Shown: positions 1 through 8,472, counted from the stretch's first letter. The stretch: DNA of 64,000 bases from Plantimonas leprariae (GCF_008802405.1 NZ_VZDO01000009.1:124001-188000); one strand, 5' to 3'. The notes: generated from the sequence alone by a model not told the origin. Translations and numbers: made by a program.

Positions 1-207
1 GGCGCCTTCGACAAGCCGCCGCCGGAATTCCACCTCGAAACCGAGGCCGACCCGGAAGTCGCCTGGTTCAACCCGTCGATCGAGATCGCCGGCGCCAAGG
101 TCTCGCCCGACGTGAAGCGCAAGGGGCTGAAGGTCCGCATTCCGATGGACCTGTCCGGCTCCGGCGTCGATGGCAACACCAGCGACACCAGCGACGACGA
201 CGATTAG
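1..207 (+). CDS. C-terminal end of an unrecognised protein (5' truncated by window edge)
   Basis: An open frame enters at base 1 and ends at the TAG at 205-207, giving the last 68 residues of a protein. The visible part is hydrophilic and has no membrane segment. It contains a stretch around IEIAGAKVSPDVKRKGLKV and finishes in a Ser/Thr/Asp-rich tail ending DDDD. I do not recognise the family, and without the N-terminal part no function can be suggested. Codon use (strong G/C at third positions) matches the neighbouring genes, which supports it being coding. Confidence 0.55.
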   Translation, partial: GAFDKPPPEFHLETEADPEVAWFNPSIEIAGAKVSPDVKRKGLKVRIPMDLSGSGVDGNTSDTSDDDD

Positions 208-327
208 GACCGCCGTTTCCGGAAGCCGCTCCAGCGACGACGCATCGTCAACCCCCGCGGCCTTGCACAGCTCCTCGATACCGCCGACATCGCGCTCCGA
301 CCCAAACACCCGGCGGAGACGACCGCG

Positions 328-1368
328 ATGACCGGCACAATCGAACTCGGCCTCGACACGTTCGGCGACGTGACGCGCAGCGCCGGCGGCGAACTGCTTT
401 CACATGCTGAGGTGGTGCGGAACGTCGTCGCGGAGGCCACCCTCGCCGACGCGGTCGGCCTCGACTTCTTCGGAGTCGGCGAGCATCACCGCGAGGACTT
501 CGCCGTTTCCGCGCCGGAGGTGGTGCTGGCCGCGATCGCGGCCCGGACGACGCGCATCCGCCTCGGCTCGGCGGTGACGGTCCTGTCCTCGGACGACCCG
601 ATCCGGGTGTTCCAGCGCTTCGCGACGCTGGACGCGGTGTCGAACGGGCGCGCGGAGGTCATCCTCGGGCGCGGCTCCTTCACCGAATCCTTTCCGCTGT
701 TCGGCTTCGAGCTCCGCGACTACGAGACGCTGTTCGAGGAGAAGCTCGACCTCTTCACGGCGCTGCGCACCGGCGAAGCGGTGACGTGGGAAGGGCGGAC
801 GCGCCCGCCGCTCCACGAGCAGCGCGTCTTCCCGCCGATCGAGGACGGCCGCCGGCTGACCACCTGGATCGGCGTCGGCGGCTCGCCGGAATCGGTGGTG
901 CGCGCGGCGCGGCACGACCTGCCGATGATGCTCGCGATCATCGGCGGCAGCCCGGCGCGCTTCCGCCCCTATGTCGACCTCTACCGCCGCGCCGCGGCGG
1001 AGTTCGGCCATGGCGTGCAGCCGATCGGCGTCCATTCGCCGGGCTACGTCGCCGACACCGACGAGGCGGCGAGGGCCGAGTTCTTCGACGACTACCGGCA
1101 GATGCATGCGCGGATCGGGCGCGAGCGGGGCTGGCCGCCGCTGCAACGCAGCGATTTCGAGCGCGAGGCGGACCACGGCTCGCTCTATATCGGCTCGCCC
1201 GAAACGGTGGCGACGAAGATCGCCGCGACGGTGAAGACGCTCGGCGCGGCGCGCTTCGACCTGAAGTATTCCGCCGGCCCCCTGCCGCACGAACGACTCA
1301 TGCGCTGCATCGAGCTCTACGGCACCAAGGTCGCGCCGCTGGTGCGCGAGATGGTGGCCGCCGGCTGA
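328..1368 (+). CDS. LLM-class flavin-dependent oxidoreductase (luciferase-like monooxygenase)
   Basis: The 346-aa product has the bacterial-luciferase TIM-barrel pattern. An N-terminal strand (IELGLDTFGD) is followed by GLDFFGVGEHHREDF, the typical G-E-H-H segment near the flavin site. RIRLGSAVTVLSSDDPIRV and NGRAEVILGRGS are further family hallmarks, and the C-terminal part (GSPETVATKIAATVKTLG) is typical too. Such enzymes use reduced FMN or F420 to oxidise small organic molecules in the cytoplasm; the substrate cannot be read here. The ATG at 328 is preceded by a purine-rich GGAGA. Its 3' end overlaps the convergent glycosyltransferase by 52 bp. The family is secure, the exact reaction is not. 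Confidence 0.88.
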   Translation: MTGTIELGLDTFGDVTRSAGGELLSHAEVVRNVVAEATLADAVGLDFFGVGEHHREDFAVSAPEVVLAAIAARTTRIRLGSAVTVLSSDDPIRVFQRFATLDAVSNGRAEVILGRGSFTESFPLFGFELRDYETLFEEKLDLFTALRTGEAVTWEGRTRPPLHEQRVFPPIEDGRRLTTWIGVGGSPESVVRAARHDLPMMLAIIGGSPARFRPYVDLYRRAAAEFGHGVQPIGVHSPGYVADTDEAARAEFFDDYRQMHARIGRERGWPPLQRSDFEREADHGSLYIGSPETVATKIAATVKTLGAARFDLKYSAGPLPHERLMRCIELYGTKVAPLVREMVAAG

Positions 1369-2516
1369 GGCGGCTGCCCGAGCAGGCGGCGGTAGAGGGC
1401 TTCCACGATCGCCGCGACGTGGTCTTCGGTGAAACCCTCGCGAACGCGCCGCGCGGCGGCGTCGCCCATCGCACCGGCGAGCGGCCGGTCGGCGGCGAGC
1501 TGGGCGAAGGCCGCCGCCAGCGCTTCCGGGTCGCCCGGCGGCACGAGCAGACCGTCCTTCCCATCCCGCACCAGAGCCGTGCAGCCCGGCACCATGGTCG
1601 CGACGATTGGCCGGCCGCAGCAGGCGGCTTCCAGCAGGGCGCGGGGCAGCCCCTCCCCCCCGCGCGACGGCAGGCAGGCGACGTGGTGCTCGCGCCAGAC
1701 GCCGGCGACGTCGGAAGTGGGCCCATGCCATTCTATCCCGTCCTCCGTGCCCCAGCGACGAAGATCGGCTTCGGGGATGGCGCGTGGATTGGCCGGGTCC
1801 GGCGCGCCGTAGAGCGACAGCGTCACGTCGGCGCCACCCCGGCGCGCGCGCCGCACCGCTTCCACCGCGACGTCGACCCCCTTCGACCAGAGCATGCGCG
1901 AGACGAGCGCGACGCGTAGGGTCCGCCCGGCCGGCAGCGGGGTCTGCGGATAGGCGGCGGGATCGACCCCCGCGCCCGGCACGAAGACCGCGTCCGGCAT
2001 CGTCCGGTCGAGGCCGAGCCAGCGCGCGTCCTCCTCGTTCTCGAACAGGAAGGCCGCGCCTTTCGGCGCGAAGGTCCGGCGGAGGAGGTGCCGGAACAGC
2101 CTGCGCGCCAGCCGGCCGCGCCAACCCTCGTCCGCTCCGACGACGCCGAGGCCGGTGATCGCCTGCACGGTCGGCCCGCCGCCCGAAAGCCGCCGGGCGA
2201 GACCGCCGAGGAGCACGGCCCGCAGCGAGATCGCGTGGACGATCGCGGGCTGCTCCGCGCGAAGGAGCCGAAGCGTGCGGAGAAACGCGCGGAGCGGTCC
2301 GAGCAGCCAGCCCCCGCCGCGCTCCATGTCGAGCGGGACCGTGCGCGCCCCGGCCGCCTCGATCCGGTCCCGATGCCGGGCGAACCGCGCCGCGACCACG
2401 ACGTCGAGGCCGGCATCGCGTCCCGCGCGCACCATCGGCAGGAAGTGCGAGGCGAAGAACCAGTCCTCGGTCGCGAGGAAGACGAGTTTGGGTTTGGAAG
2501 GGCTTGCGTCCGGCAC
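1317..2516 (-). CDS. GT4-family glycosyltransferase
   Basis: This is a GT-B glycosyltransferase of about 400 aa. The N-terminal acceptor domain opens with KLVFLATEDWFFASHFLPM and contains VVVAARFARHRDRI. The donor domain has VALVSRMLWSKGVDVAVEA, the usual nucleotide-sugar strand, then LPSRGGEGLPRALLEAACCG (the E-x7-E type motif) and GLLVPPGDPEALAAAF. Enzymes of this kind build capsule, exopolysaccharide or LPS sugars from NDP-sugars at the inner membrane. I place the start at the GTG at 2516. Upstream ATGs at 2585 and 2678 are possible, but codons there (ATA, TTA, TCT) look non-coding. Its 3' end lies inside the convergent monooxygenase gene. Donor and acceptor are unknown. Confidence 0.82.
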   Translation of the reverse strand: MPDASPSKPKLVFLATEDWFFASHFLPMVRAGRDAGLDVVVAARFARHRDRIEAAGARTVPLDMERGGGWLLGPLRAFLRTLRLLRAEQPAIVHAISLRAVLLGGLARRLSGGGPTVQAITGLGVVGADEGWRGRLARRLFRHLLRRTFAPKGAAFLFENEEDARWLGLDRTMPDAVFVPGAGVDPAAYPQTPLPAGRTLRVALVSRMLWSKGVDVAVEAVRRARRGGADVTLSLYGAPDPANPRAIPEADLRRWGTEDGIEWHGPTSDVAGVWREHHVACLPSRGGEGLPRALLEAACCGRPIVATMVPGCTALVRDGKDGLLVPPGDPEALAAAFAQLAADRPLAGAMGDAAARRVREGFTEDHVAAIVEALYRRLLGQPPQPAATISRTSGATLVP

Positions 2517-2744
2517 GGGAGGTCGCGGCGAGGATCGATGCGGCGCTTCTAACCGGTGAACCGCTTCGCCGCGAGCGGATTCCATCCGATATGCCGCTAT
2601 CCCCTCAGCAAGTGCGCGCTGTTCTTCTCCCCGCGGGAAAGAAGAAAGCTGCTTCCATGTCTTCGCATCTATGGACATGCGTCCGCGACCTCGCGCCTTC
2701 GTGGCCGAGTTGAGCTTGTGGTTTGTTGCCGCTGGTCGAGAGCG

Positions 2745-2810
2745 GCGGGCGCCGAAGGCAGAGCCTTCCGACGTAGTGCATTCGTCAAGCGGCCTGCCTT
2801 CGGCGCCCGC
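2745..2810. repeat. Perfect 17-bp inverted repeat, 32-bp spacer
   Basis: GCGGGCGCCGAAGGCAG at 2745-2761 is exactly reverse-complementary to CTGCCTTCGGCGCCCGC at 2794-2810. The stem would be very stable. No T-run follows, so it is not a simple intrinsic terminator. It could be the arms of a short interspersed element, or an RNA stem. Confidence 0.7.
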
Positions 2811-2866
2811 GCGGGTGTCTCGCAACGCTTGCCGCCGGCTGCCCCGCCGGCGTCCCCATGACCTTC

Positions 2867-2887
2867 GGCGAGGTGGCTCACCTCGCC
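2867..2887. repeat. 9-bp-arm hairpin
   Basis: GGCGAGGTG and CACCTCGCC flank a 3-nt loop (GCT). It lies 56 bp after the longer inverted repeat in the same gene-free gap. Confidence 0.6.
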
Positions 2888-3289
2888 TCAAGGGCGTGAT
2901 CCGAACATTGTCCTCGGCTACACAGCCGTTCGGGTTCCTCGGCTTGCTCCCGGACCCATTTGCATGGGACCGGCCATGGTTCGCGCTGCCCGGACCCGCC
3001 GTCGCTCCGGAAGCGACCGCCGATCCGGACCCGCCCGCCACCCCACCGAACGATCCCGGTGATCATTCGCGCTCACTCGACGGGGCGACGGTCAGCGAAG
3101 GTTACGCGAAGGGGCGAGAGCGGGGATAAGTTTTCGGCTTGACGGCAGACCAGCGAACGTCGCCGATCCTTCGCAGACACAAACCATATCCGGATCGGTC
3201 GCTTGAAGCCGATACCCGATCCGGCCTTGAAGAGACTTGCGTTTCGTCCATCGGGATGGATTGCTTCGGTTGCCAACCGGAGAACCGTC

Positions 3290-3928
3290 ATGTCGCTTGA
3301 GCATTGGCTAGCCTTCGTCGCAGCATCCGCCGTCCTCCTCGCGATCCCCGGCCCGACGATCCTGCTCGTCATCTCCTATGCGCTCGGCCACGGGCGTAGC
3401 GTCGCGAGTTCGACGGTCGCGGGCGTGGCGCTCGGCGACTTCACGGCGATGACGGGCTCCATGCTCGGACTGGGAGCGCTGCTGGCAACGTCGGCCGCGT
3501 TGTTCACCGCCATGAAATGGATCGGGGCGGCTTATCTCGTCTATCTCGGCATCAGGCTCTGGCGTACGCCGGTCGGGACGAGCGAAGTGGATTCTGCCGC
3601 TACGGACCCGGTAAGGGAGCGGCCCTTCCGCATCTTCCTCCACACCTACGTCGTCACGGCGCTGAATCCGAAGAGCATCATCTTCTTCGTCGCCTTCCTG
3701 CCACAGTTCCTCGACACCTCGCAGCCCCTGTTCGCACAGATGGCGATCTTCGAGGTGACGTTCCTAGTTCTCGCGACGCTGAACGCGACCCTCTACGGAC
3801 TGCTGGCTTCGATAGCCCGGACGACGATCCGTCGCCCGGGCGTCCAGCGTGCGGTCAACCGGACCGGCGGATCATTGATGATCGGAGCGGGCGTGCTGGC
3901 GGTCGGCTGGCGGCGCGCGAACGCCTGA
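3290..3928 (+). CDS. LysE/RhtB-family amino-acid exporter
   Basis: The 212-aa membrane protein starts MSLEHWLAFVAASAVL followed by IPGPTILLVISYALGHG, the P-G-P segment that marks LysE/RhtB translocators. Then come AAYLVYLGIRLWR and TALNPKSIIFFVAFLPQF (N-P-K motif), giving about six transmembrane helices. The family exports amino acids or their analogues across the inner membrane by proton antiport; the substrate is not predictable. The ATG at 3290 has a GGAGA ribosome-binding site 6-10 nt upstream and begins exactly at the family's usual N-terminus, although the frame stays open further upstream. A second, broken LysE copy follows 32 bp downstream. Confidence 0.9.
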   Translation: MSLEHWLAFVAASAVLLAIPGPTILLVISYALGHGRSVASSTVAGVALGDFTAMTGSMLGLGALLATSAALFTAMKWIGAAYLVYLGIRLWRTPVGTSEVDSAATDPVRERPFRIFLHTYVVTALNPKSIIFFVAFLPQFLDTSQPLFAQMAIFEVTFLVLATLNATLYGLLASIARTTIRRPGVQRAVNRTGGSLMIGAGVLAVGWRRANA

Positions 3929-3960
3929 ACGCTTGAACGCCTGAAGGCAACAACGCAGCC

Positions 3961-4566
3961 ATGGACATTTCCGCGCTTCTCGCCTTCGCGGCGGCCTTCT
4001 TCGTGTTCGCCGCCAGCCCCGGCCCGGACAACGTGACGATCGTCACACGCGCCCTTTCGCATCGACCGACCTCGGGCATTGCCTACGGCGCGGGCACAGT
4101 CGTCGTCACCCTCCTGTTCCTGATCTTTGCCGCCTTCGGCTTGTCCGTCGTGGCGGCGGAGATGGGCGGCGTCATGACGCTGCTGCGCTAAGGCGGCGCG
4201 GCCTACCTGATCTGGATGGGCATCCGGCTCTGGACGGCCGAGCCGATCGAGCCCGGCGCGACCGCGCGGCGCGGCCTTCTGCCCATATTCGCGACGGGCG
4301 TCGCGCCGAACCTCGGCAATCCGAAGATGCTGCTGTTCTACGTCGCTCTCCTGCCCAACATCGTCGGACCTTCGCTCAAATGCGAAGACGTCGGCATCCT
4401 CGCCGCCGTCATCCTGGCGGTCGAGGCGGTGGTGATCGGGGGGCATGTCCTGCTGGCAACGCGAGCACGGCGCTTCCTGCGCTCGCCGAAGATCATGCGC
4501 CGCGTCAAACGGACGGCGGGCGGGGTGATGGTCGGCGCAGGCGTCGTGGTCGTGTCGGCCCGTTGA
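3961..4566 (+). pseudogene. LysE-family exporter with one in-frame nonsense codon
   Basis: Reading from the ATG at 3961 gives a LysE-type N-terminus (ASPGPDNVTIVTRALSHR, second helix VVVTLLFLIFAAFGLSVV) up to LLR. A TAA at 4189-4191 interrupts it. The same frame continues at once with GGAAYLIWMGIRLW and GVAPNLGNPKMLLFYVALLP and ends at 4566. Intact relatives have Tyr or a similar residue at this point (R-Y-G-G-A-A-Y-L), so a single TAT/TAC to TAA change explains the break. Everything else about the family (about 201 codons, N-P-K motif) is conserved, which suggests a recent lesion. A sequencing error or readthrough is the alternative. Confidence 0.88.
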
Positions 4567-4585
4567 GACCTCCGCGCGTTTTTCC

Positions 4586-6028
4586 CTACTCCGCCGCTTC
4601 CTGCATGCCGGGCGTCTCCGGCGCGGCGACGGAGGGGGCGAAGGCGCGGTTCCAGGCGTCGAGGGCGGCGATCTTGTAGGCTTCCGCCAGGGTCGGATAG
4701 TTGAAGGTCGACTCCATGAAGTAGTCGATCGTGCCCTTCAGGGCCATCACCGCCTGGCCAATGTGGATGAGTTCCGTCGCGCCCTCGCCGATGATGTGGA
4801 CGCCGAGCACCCGGCGCGTCTTCTTCGAGAAGATCATCTTCATCATGCCGGTCTGCAGGCCCATGATGTGACCACGCGAGGTTTCGCGGAAGCGCGCGAT
4901 GCCGCATTCGTAGGGGATCTGCCGCTTCTTCACGTCCTCCTCGCTCATGCCGACCGTCGACATCTCCGGCACGGCGTAGATGCCGTAGGGGAAGTGGTCC
5001 GGCAGCGGCGTCGGCTCCAGGCCGAAGGCGTGGCAGGCGGCGAAGCGGCCCTGTTCCATCGAGGTCGAGGCGAGGCTCGGGAAGCCGATCACGTCGCCGG
5101 CGGCGTAGATGTGCGGCACCGCCGTCTGCAGCGTCTTCGGATCGACCGTGAGGCGGCCGCGATTGTCGGTCTCGAGGCCGGCCTTGTCGAGGTCGAGCCC
5201 GTCGGTCGAGCCCATGCGGCCGGCGGCGTAGAGGAGGACGTCGCTGGTGACGTCGCGGCCGCTCGCGATGCGGCAGACCGGCCGGCCGGCATGGTCGAAC
5301 TCCACCGCCGTCACCTCCGCGCCGAGCCGGAGCGAGACGTTGCGGTCGCGCAGTTCGTGCACGAACTCCTCGATCATCTCGCGGTCGATGAAGTCGAGGA
5401 AGGTCGCGCGCGGCTCGACCAGCGTGACGGCGATCTCGAGCGCGGAGAAGATCGTGGCGTATTCGACGCCGATGACGCCCGCCCCGACCACGGTCATCGA
5501 GCGCGGCAGCGTTTCGAGCTTCAGGATCTCGTCGGAGTCGATGACGGTCCTGCCGTCGAACGGGATGTTGGCGGGCCGGTGCGGGCGCGTGCCGCAGGCG
5601 ATCACGAAGCGGTCGGCCTCGAAATGCTCGGGCTCCGCACCGCCGCCGCGGGTGACGACGATATGGTTCGGGTCGAGGAAGCGCGCCTCGCCGGTCAGCG
5701 TCGCGACGCGGTTGCGGGCGAACTGGTGGTCGAGGACGTCGACCTCGTGTTCGAGGATCTTCGAGCCGCGCACCCGGAGGTCGGCGGCGGAGATGTCCTT
5801 CTTCACCCGGTAGGCCGAACCGTAGAAGCCGCGCTCGCGCCAGCCGGTGAGGTTGAGGACGGTCTCGCGCAGCGACTTCGAGGGGATCGTGCCGGTGTGG
5901 ACGGAGACGCCGCCGACGCGCTCGCGCTTCTCGACGACGAGCACCGTCTTGCCGAGCTTAGCCGCCTGCACCGCCGCCCGGCGGCCGGACGGACCGCTGC
6001 CGATCACGATCAGGTCGAAACGGGTCAT
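4586..6028 (-). CDS. sthA: Si-specific NAD(P)+ transhydrogenase (soluble pyridine nucleotide transhydrogenase)
   Basis: The 480-aa flavoprotein belongs to the disulfide-oxidoreductase superfamily. The FAD-binding N-terminus is DLIVIGSGPSGRRAAVQAAK. Where lipoamide dehydrogenase has its redox Cys pair, this protein has VHTGTIPSKSLRE, the cysteine-free pattern of SthA. A second Rossmann segment (TVVGAGVIGVEYATIFSALE) binds NAD(P). GMSEEDVKKRQIPYECG and VLGVHIIGEGATELIHIGQ are the dimerisation region. The enzyme re-equilibrates NADPH and NADH in the cytoplasm. It is transcribed alone and convergent to the LysE pseudogene. Confidence 0.93.
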   Translation of the reverse strand: MTRFDLIVIGSGPSGRRAAVQAAKLGKTVLVVEKRERVGGVSVHTGTIPSKSLRETVLNLTGWRERGFYGSAYRVKKDISAADLRVRGSKILEHEVDVLDHQFARNRVATLTGEARFLDPNHIVVTRGGGAEPEHFEADRFVIACGTRPHRPANIPFDGRTVIDSDEILKLETLPRSMTVVGAGVIGVEYATIFSALEIAVTLVEPRATFLDFIDREMIEEFVHELRDRNVSLRLGAEVTAVEFDHAGRPVCRIASGRDVTSDVLLYAAGRMGSTDGLDLDKAGLETDNRGRLTVDPKTLQTAVPHIYAAGDVIGFPSLASTSMEQGRFAACHAFGLEPTPLPDHFPYGIYAVPEMSTVGMSEEDVKKRQIPYECGIARFRETSRGHIMGLQTGMMKMIFSKKTRRVLGVHIIGEGATELIHIGQAVMALKGTIDYFMESTFNYPTLAEAYKIAALDAWNRAFAPSVAAPETPGMQEAAE

Positions 6029-6099
6029 CGTCTGGCTCCGGAATGCGATAGGGCGACAATCGCACGAAGAGTTTAAGGATTTAAGGCATCGCCGTTAAC

Positions 6100-6120
6100 G
6101 CTTTCGAAAGCAAGCGCTTG
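6100..6120. repeat. Two adjacent palindromes between sthA and the small gene
   Basis: GCTTTCGAAAGC (6100-6111) overlaps CAAGCGCTTG (6111-6120). Both are perfect palindromes. They lie downstream of the small minus-strand gene and upstream of sthA, so they could act as a weak terminator for the former or an operator for the latter. CAAGCGCTTG recurs at 22718-22727 in the cobB/cbiD divergent gap. Confidence 0.4.
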
Positions 6121-6132
6121 GCGGCGGCACCC

Positions 6133-6399
6133 TCACGAGGTCGCGTCGCGCATCGCGTCCCGCTCGGCGGCCGTCTCGTCGACCCCCTCGACGGAGCCCT
6201 GCCGCGGCCCTTCGCCGCCCACCGCCTCGCGGTCGACGCCGCCGGCGCGCCCGAGGCTGTCGGGCGTCTCACCGGCGCCGGGGGCTTCGGCCTCGCCGAC
6301 GCGGGCGGGCTTCGGATCGCCCTTCGCGTCGTCGCCGAGGACGGACAGGTCGGCGTCGAGTTCGGCGTCGCGCAGCCGGTTCTTGTTGGTGTCGGACAT
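6133..6399 (-). CDS. Small hydrophilic protein of unknown function
   Basis: The 88-aa product begins MSDTNKNRLRDAELDADLSV and is rich in Asp, Glu, Gly and Ala. It has no membrane segment, no cysteine and little predicted fold. Codon usage is typical of the genome and the ATG has a purine-rich upstream sequence, so I believe it is translated. It sits between the nucleotide cyclase and sthA, all on the same strand, with a 73-bp gap to the cyclase stop. I do not recognise the family; a disordered stress-type protein is one possibility but is inference only. Confidence 0.5.
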   Translation of the reverse strand: MSDTNKNRLRDAELDADLSVLGDDAKGDPKPARVGEAEAPGAGETPDSLGRAGGVDREAVGGEGPRQGSVEGVDETAAERDAMRDATS

Positions 6400-6472
6400 G
6401 GGTGGCGCCCTTCCCTGCTGGTTCGAAAGGACAAGGCGCGAGGCGGCGGGGCGTTCCCGGCGCGCTCCCGTG

Positions 6473-7684
6473 TCAGAGCAGCGCGGGGTCCAGCGTGAAG
6501 AGCTCCTGCGACCGGCCGACGCCGCGCAGCGCGAAACGGCCGACCGAGACGAGACGCCCCTGCTCCTCCGGCGCGAGGGCGGCGCGGAACTCGTCCGAGG
6601 CGACCATCAGCCGGTCTACCGAGCGGCACATGGCGCCGATGCGCGAGACCTCGTTCACGCTCGGGCCGACGACGGTGAAGTCCAGCCGGTCGTCGGAGCC
6701 GATGTTGCCGTAGAAGGCCTCGCCGATGTGGAGGCCGATATAGATCGAGGTGACCGGCCGCCCTTCCTCGCGCCGGCGCGCGTCGATCGCGCTCGTGCGG
6801 GCGCGAAGGTCCCGCTCGGCGGCGAGCGCGGCGGCGGTCGCCTTCGCCTGGTCGTCGAAGTTGAAGATCGCGAGGATGCCGTCGCCGATCAGCTTCAGGA
6901 CGTCGCCGCCCGCGCCGTGGATCGCCTCGATCGCCGCGCCCGAATAGTCGTTAAGGAGCGGAATGATTTCCTCCGGGTCGGCCGTGTCGGTGATGGTGGT
7001 GAAGGAGCGGAGGTCCGAGAACCAGAGGACGGTGCGGATCCGCTCCGCGACGCCGCGCGCGATGCGGCCCTTCAGGACACGCTCGCGCGCGTCGCGGCCG
7101 AGATAGACCTCGACCAGCGTGGTCGCGATGCGGGCGAGCGAGGCGCATTTGATCGCGACGGAAAGCTTCGGCACCAGCGCGCGCACGACCGCGAGGTCCT
7201 CGTCCGAGAACCCGTCCGGGGCGCGCGTGCATATCTGGCAGAAGATGCCGTCGAGGTCGCCGATCACGCCTTCCGCCCCGAAGGGCTGCATGAAGATCAG
7301 GTAGTCGCTGCACCCCTCTTCCACGAGTTCCGGCATCAGGTTGTAGTCAGCCGGATCGCCGGCATGGAAGCGGCGGCGCAGCTCGGTCTCGCCGGTATGG
7401 TAGAGCCGGTAGAAGGCGCTCGTTTCCCAGCGCTCGCGCGCCTCGCCCTCGTCGGTGCGGCCGTAGGTCATCTCGCCGTCCTCCTCGACGCCGTCGTTGC
7501 GCCAGCGGAAGGCGCGCCCCTCGTAGACGGGATGCAGCGTGTCGACGATGAACAGCACCCGCCAGAGCGGCAGGCCGTGCCGGACGGCGGCTTCGGAGAA
7601 GGCCCGCAGGAGCGCGAGTTCCCCGTCGCCGGCGAGGGAGCGCTCGGTGATCAGCGCATCGATCTCCGCGACCGCCTTCAGCAT
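6473..7684 (-). CDS. Class III adenylate/guanylate cyclase
   Basis: The 403-aa cytoplasmic protein has an unrecognised sensor-like N-terminal half (residues 1 to about 200) and a C-terminal class III cyclase domain. WFSDLRSFTTITD carries the first metal-binding Asp, GGDVLKLIGDGILAIF the second Asp and a substrate Lys, and DFTVVGPSVNEVSRIGAM the transition-state N-x3-R pair. These residues point to an active nucleotide cyclase, probably making cAMP. The N-terminal part lacks membrane helices, so the signal is likely intracellular. I use the ATG at 7684, preceded by GGAAG; the frame is open upstream but non-coding in style. It is divergent from a MarR regulator across 200 bp. Confidence 0.87.
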   Translation of the reverse strand: MLKAVAEIDALITERSLAGDGELALLRAFSEAAVRHGLPLWRVLFIVDTLHPVYEGRAFRWRNDGVEEDGEMTYGRTDEGEARERWETSAFYRLYHTGETELRRRFHAGDPADYNLMPELVEEGCSDYLIFMQPFGAEGVIGDLDGIFCQICTRAPDGFSDEDLAVVRALVPKLSVAIKCASLARIATTLVEVYLGRDARERVLKGRIARGVAERIRTVLWFSDLRSFTTITDTADPEEIIPLLNDYSGAAIEAIHGAGGDVLKLIGDGILAIFNFDDQAKATAAALAAERDLRARTSAIDARRREEGRPVTSIYIGLHIGEAFYGNIGSDDRLDFTVVGPSVNEVSRIGAMCRSVDRLMVASDEFRAALAPEEQGRLVSVGRFALRGVGRSQELFTLDPALL

Positions 7685-7736
7685 GGCGCTTCCCGGGAAA
7701 CGCCGAGGGCGAGGGTCGGGCAGCGCGAGGCGCGGC

Positions 7737-7750
7737 TTGTCGTGCGACAA
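7737..7750. promoter_or_regulatory. Palindromic operator candidate in the cyclase/marR gap
   Basis: TTGTCGTGCGACAA has perfect 6-bp arms (TTGTCG/CGACAA) around a 2-bp centre. It lies 53 bp upstream of the cyclase start and 135 bp upstream of the MarR start, and has the size and TTG...CAA shape typical of MarR operators. Autoregulation and control of the cyclase are inferred, not shown. Confidence 0.45.
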
Positions 7751-7884
7751 TGGGACAAATGAAAAAATTCCTTTGGCGCCGTGGGATATATCGCAGTTAA
7801 GCCTCTTGTCGCCGCCGGGGATGCTAGCTGAGCGCAAACAGGATGTCCCGGGGTGGAGAACGCCTCTTTGCTGGCGCAAACCGC

Positions 7885-8385
7885 ATGAGTACTGCCGAGA
7901 CGGAAGACGACGCGGCGGAAGCGGAAGGGAACGACAAGGCGACGGCGGGCACGCAATCCGAACTCGTGCCGGTGCTCCTCTCGATCTCGAAGTCGAGCCG
8001 CGCCTTCCTGACGCTCCTCCTCGCCGAAATCGGCCTGCATCCCGGACAGGACCAGCTTCTCAGGAGCCTCGGGCCCGGCGACACGGTGAGCGTTTCTGTG
8101 CTGGCCGAGCAGCTCGCCGTCCGTCCGTCGACCGTGTCGAAAATGCTCGACCGGCTGATCGAGCGCAACCTCGTCAGGCGCGCGTCGAGCAACCAGGACG
8201 CCCGCCGCACCATGGTGGCGCTGACGCCGGCCGGCGTCGAGGCGCGGGACGCGGTGCAGGACGTCTGGAACCGGCTCGAAGCGGAACTGAAGCCCTCGTT
8301 CGGCGAGGCCGAGTTCGAGGCGCAGATGCGCGTCCTCGAGAAGATCGACGCGATCCTCGCCGCGCGGCTGCGCCGGCTGCGCTGA
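7885..8385 (+). CDS. MarR-family transcriptional regulator
   Basis: The 166-aa product has an acidic N-terminal leader of about 30 residues and then a winged helix. SVSVLAEQLAVRPSTVSKMLDRLIERNLVRRASSNQDARRTMVALTPAG contains the recognition helix and the wing with the D-x-R motif that defines MarR proteins. C-terminal helices serve for dimerisation. It is divergent from the cyclase and tandem with the epimerase. An in-frame ATG at 7843 is possible, but its codons are less typical. The ligand is unknown; a palindrome at 7737-7750 is a plausible own operator. Confidence 0.85.
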   Translation: MSTAETEDDAAEAEGNDKATAGTQSELVPVLLSISKSSRAFLTLLLAEIGLHPGQDQLLRSLGPGDTVSVSVLAEQLAVRPSTVSKMLDRLIERNLVRRASSNQDARRTMVALTPAGVEARDAVQDVWNRLEAELKPSFGEAEFEAQMRVLEKIDAILAARLRRLR

Positions 8386-8472
8386 GGCCGCCCGCGATCC
8401 GACGCAAGGCGCGGATTGACTTGGGCGCGGCGGACCCTCCCTTCTTCCCGGTCCGCAACGAAAAGGTCCGGC

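Larger units (their letters stand above)
2517..3289. other. 773-bp gene-free interval with hairpins
   Basis: No reading frame here has convincing codon use or a recognisable product. The interval separates the glycosyltransferase start from the LysE exporter start, so both promoters should be in it. It contains a perfect 17-bp inverted repeat (2745-2761 with 2794-2810), a tight 9-bp-arm hairpin (2867-2887) and several shorter GC-rich stems between 2830 and 2850. Composition is less G/C-biased near 2600-2700 and 3100-3290. Confidence 0.5.

Noticed and set aside
2585-2678. Longer N-terminus for the glycosyltransferase (ATG at 2585 or 2678)
   Set aside because: Codons ATA, TTA and TCT in this stretch are rare in the neighbouring genes, and the family N-terminus begins at KLVFLATEDW. 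Kept only as an alternative.
2671-3129. 152-codon plus-strand frame in the gene-free gap
   Set aside because: Codon use is random-like, there is no ribosome-binding site, and it runs through both hairpins. No family likeness.
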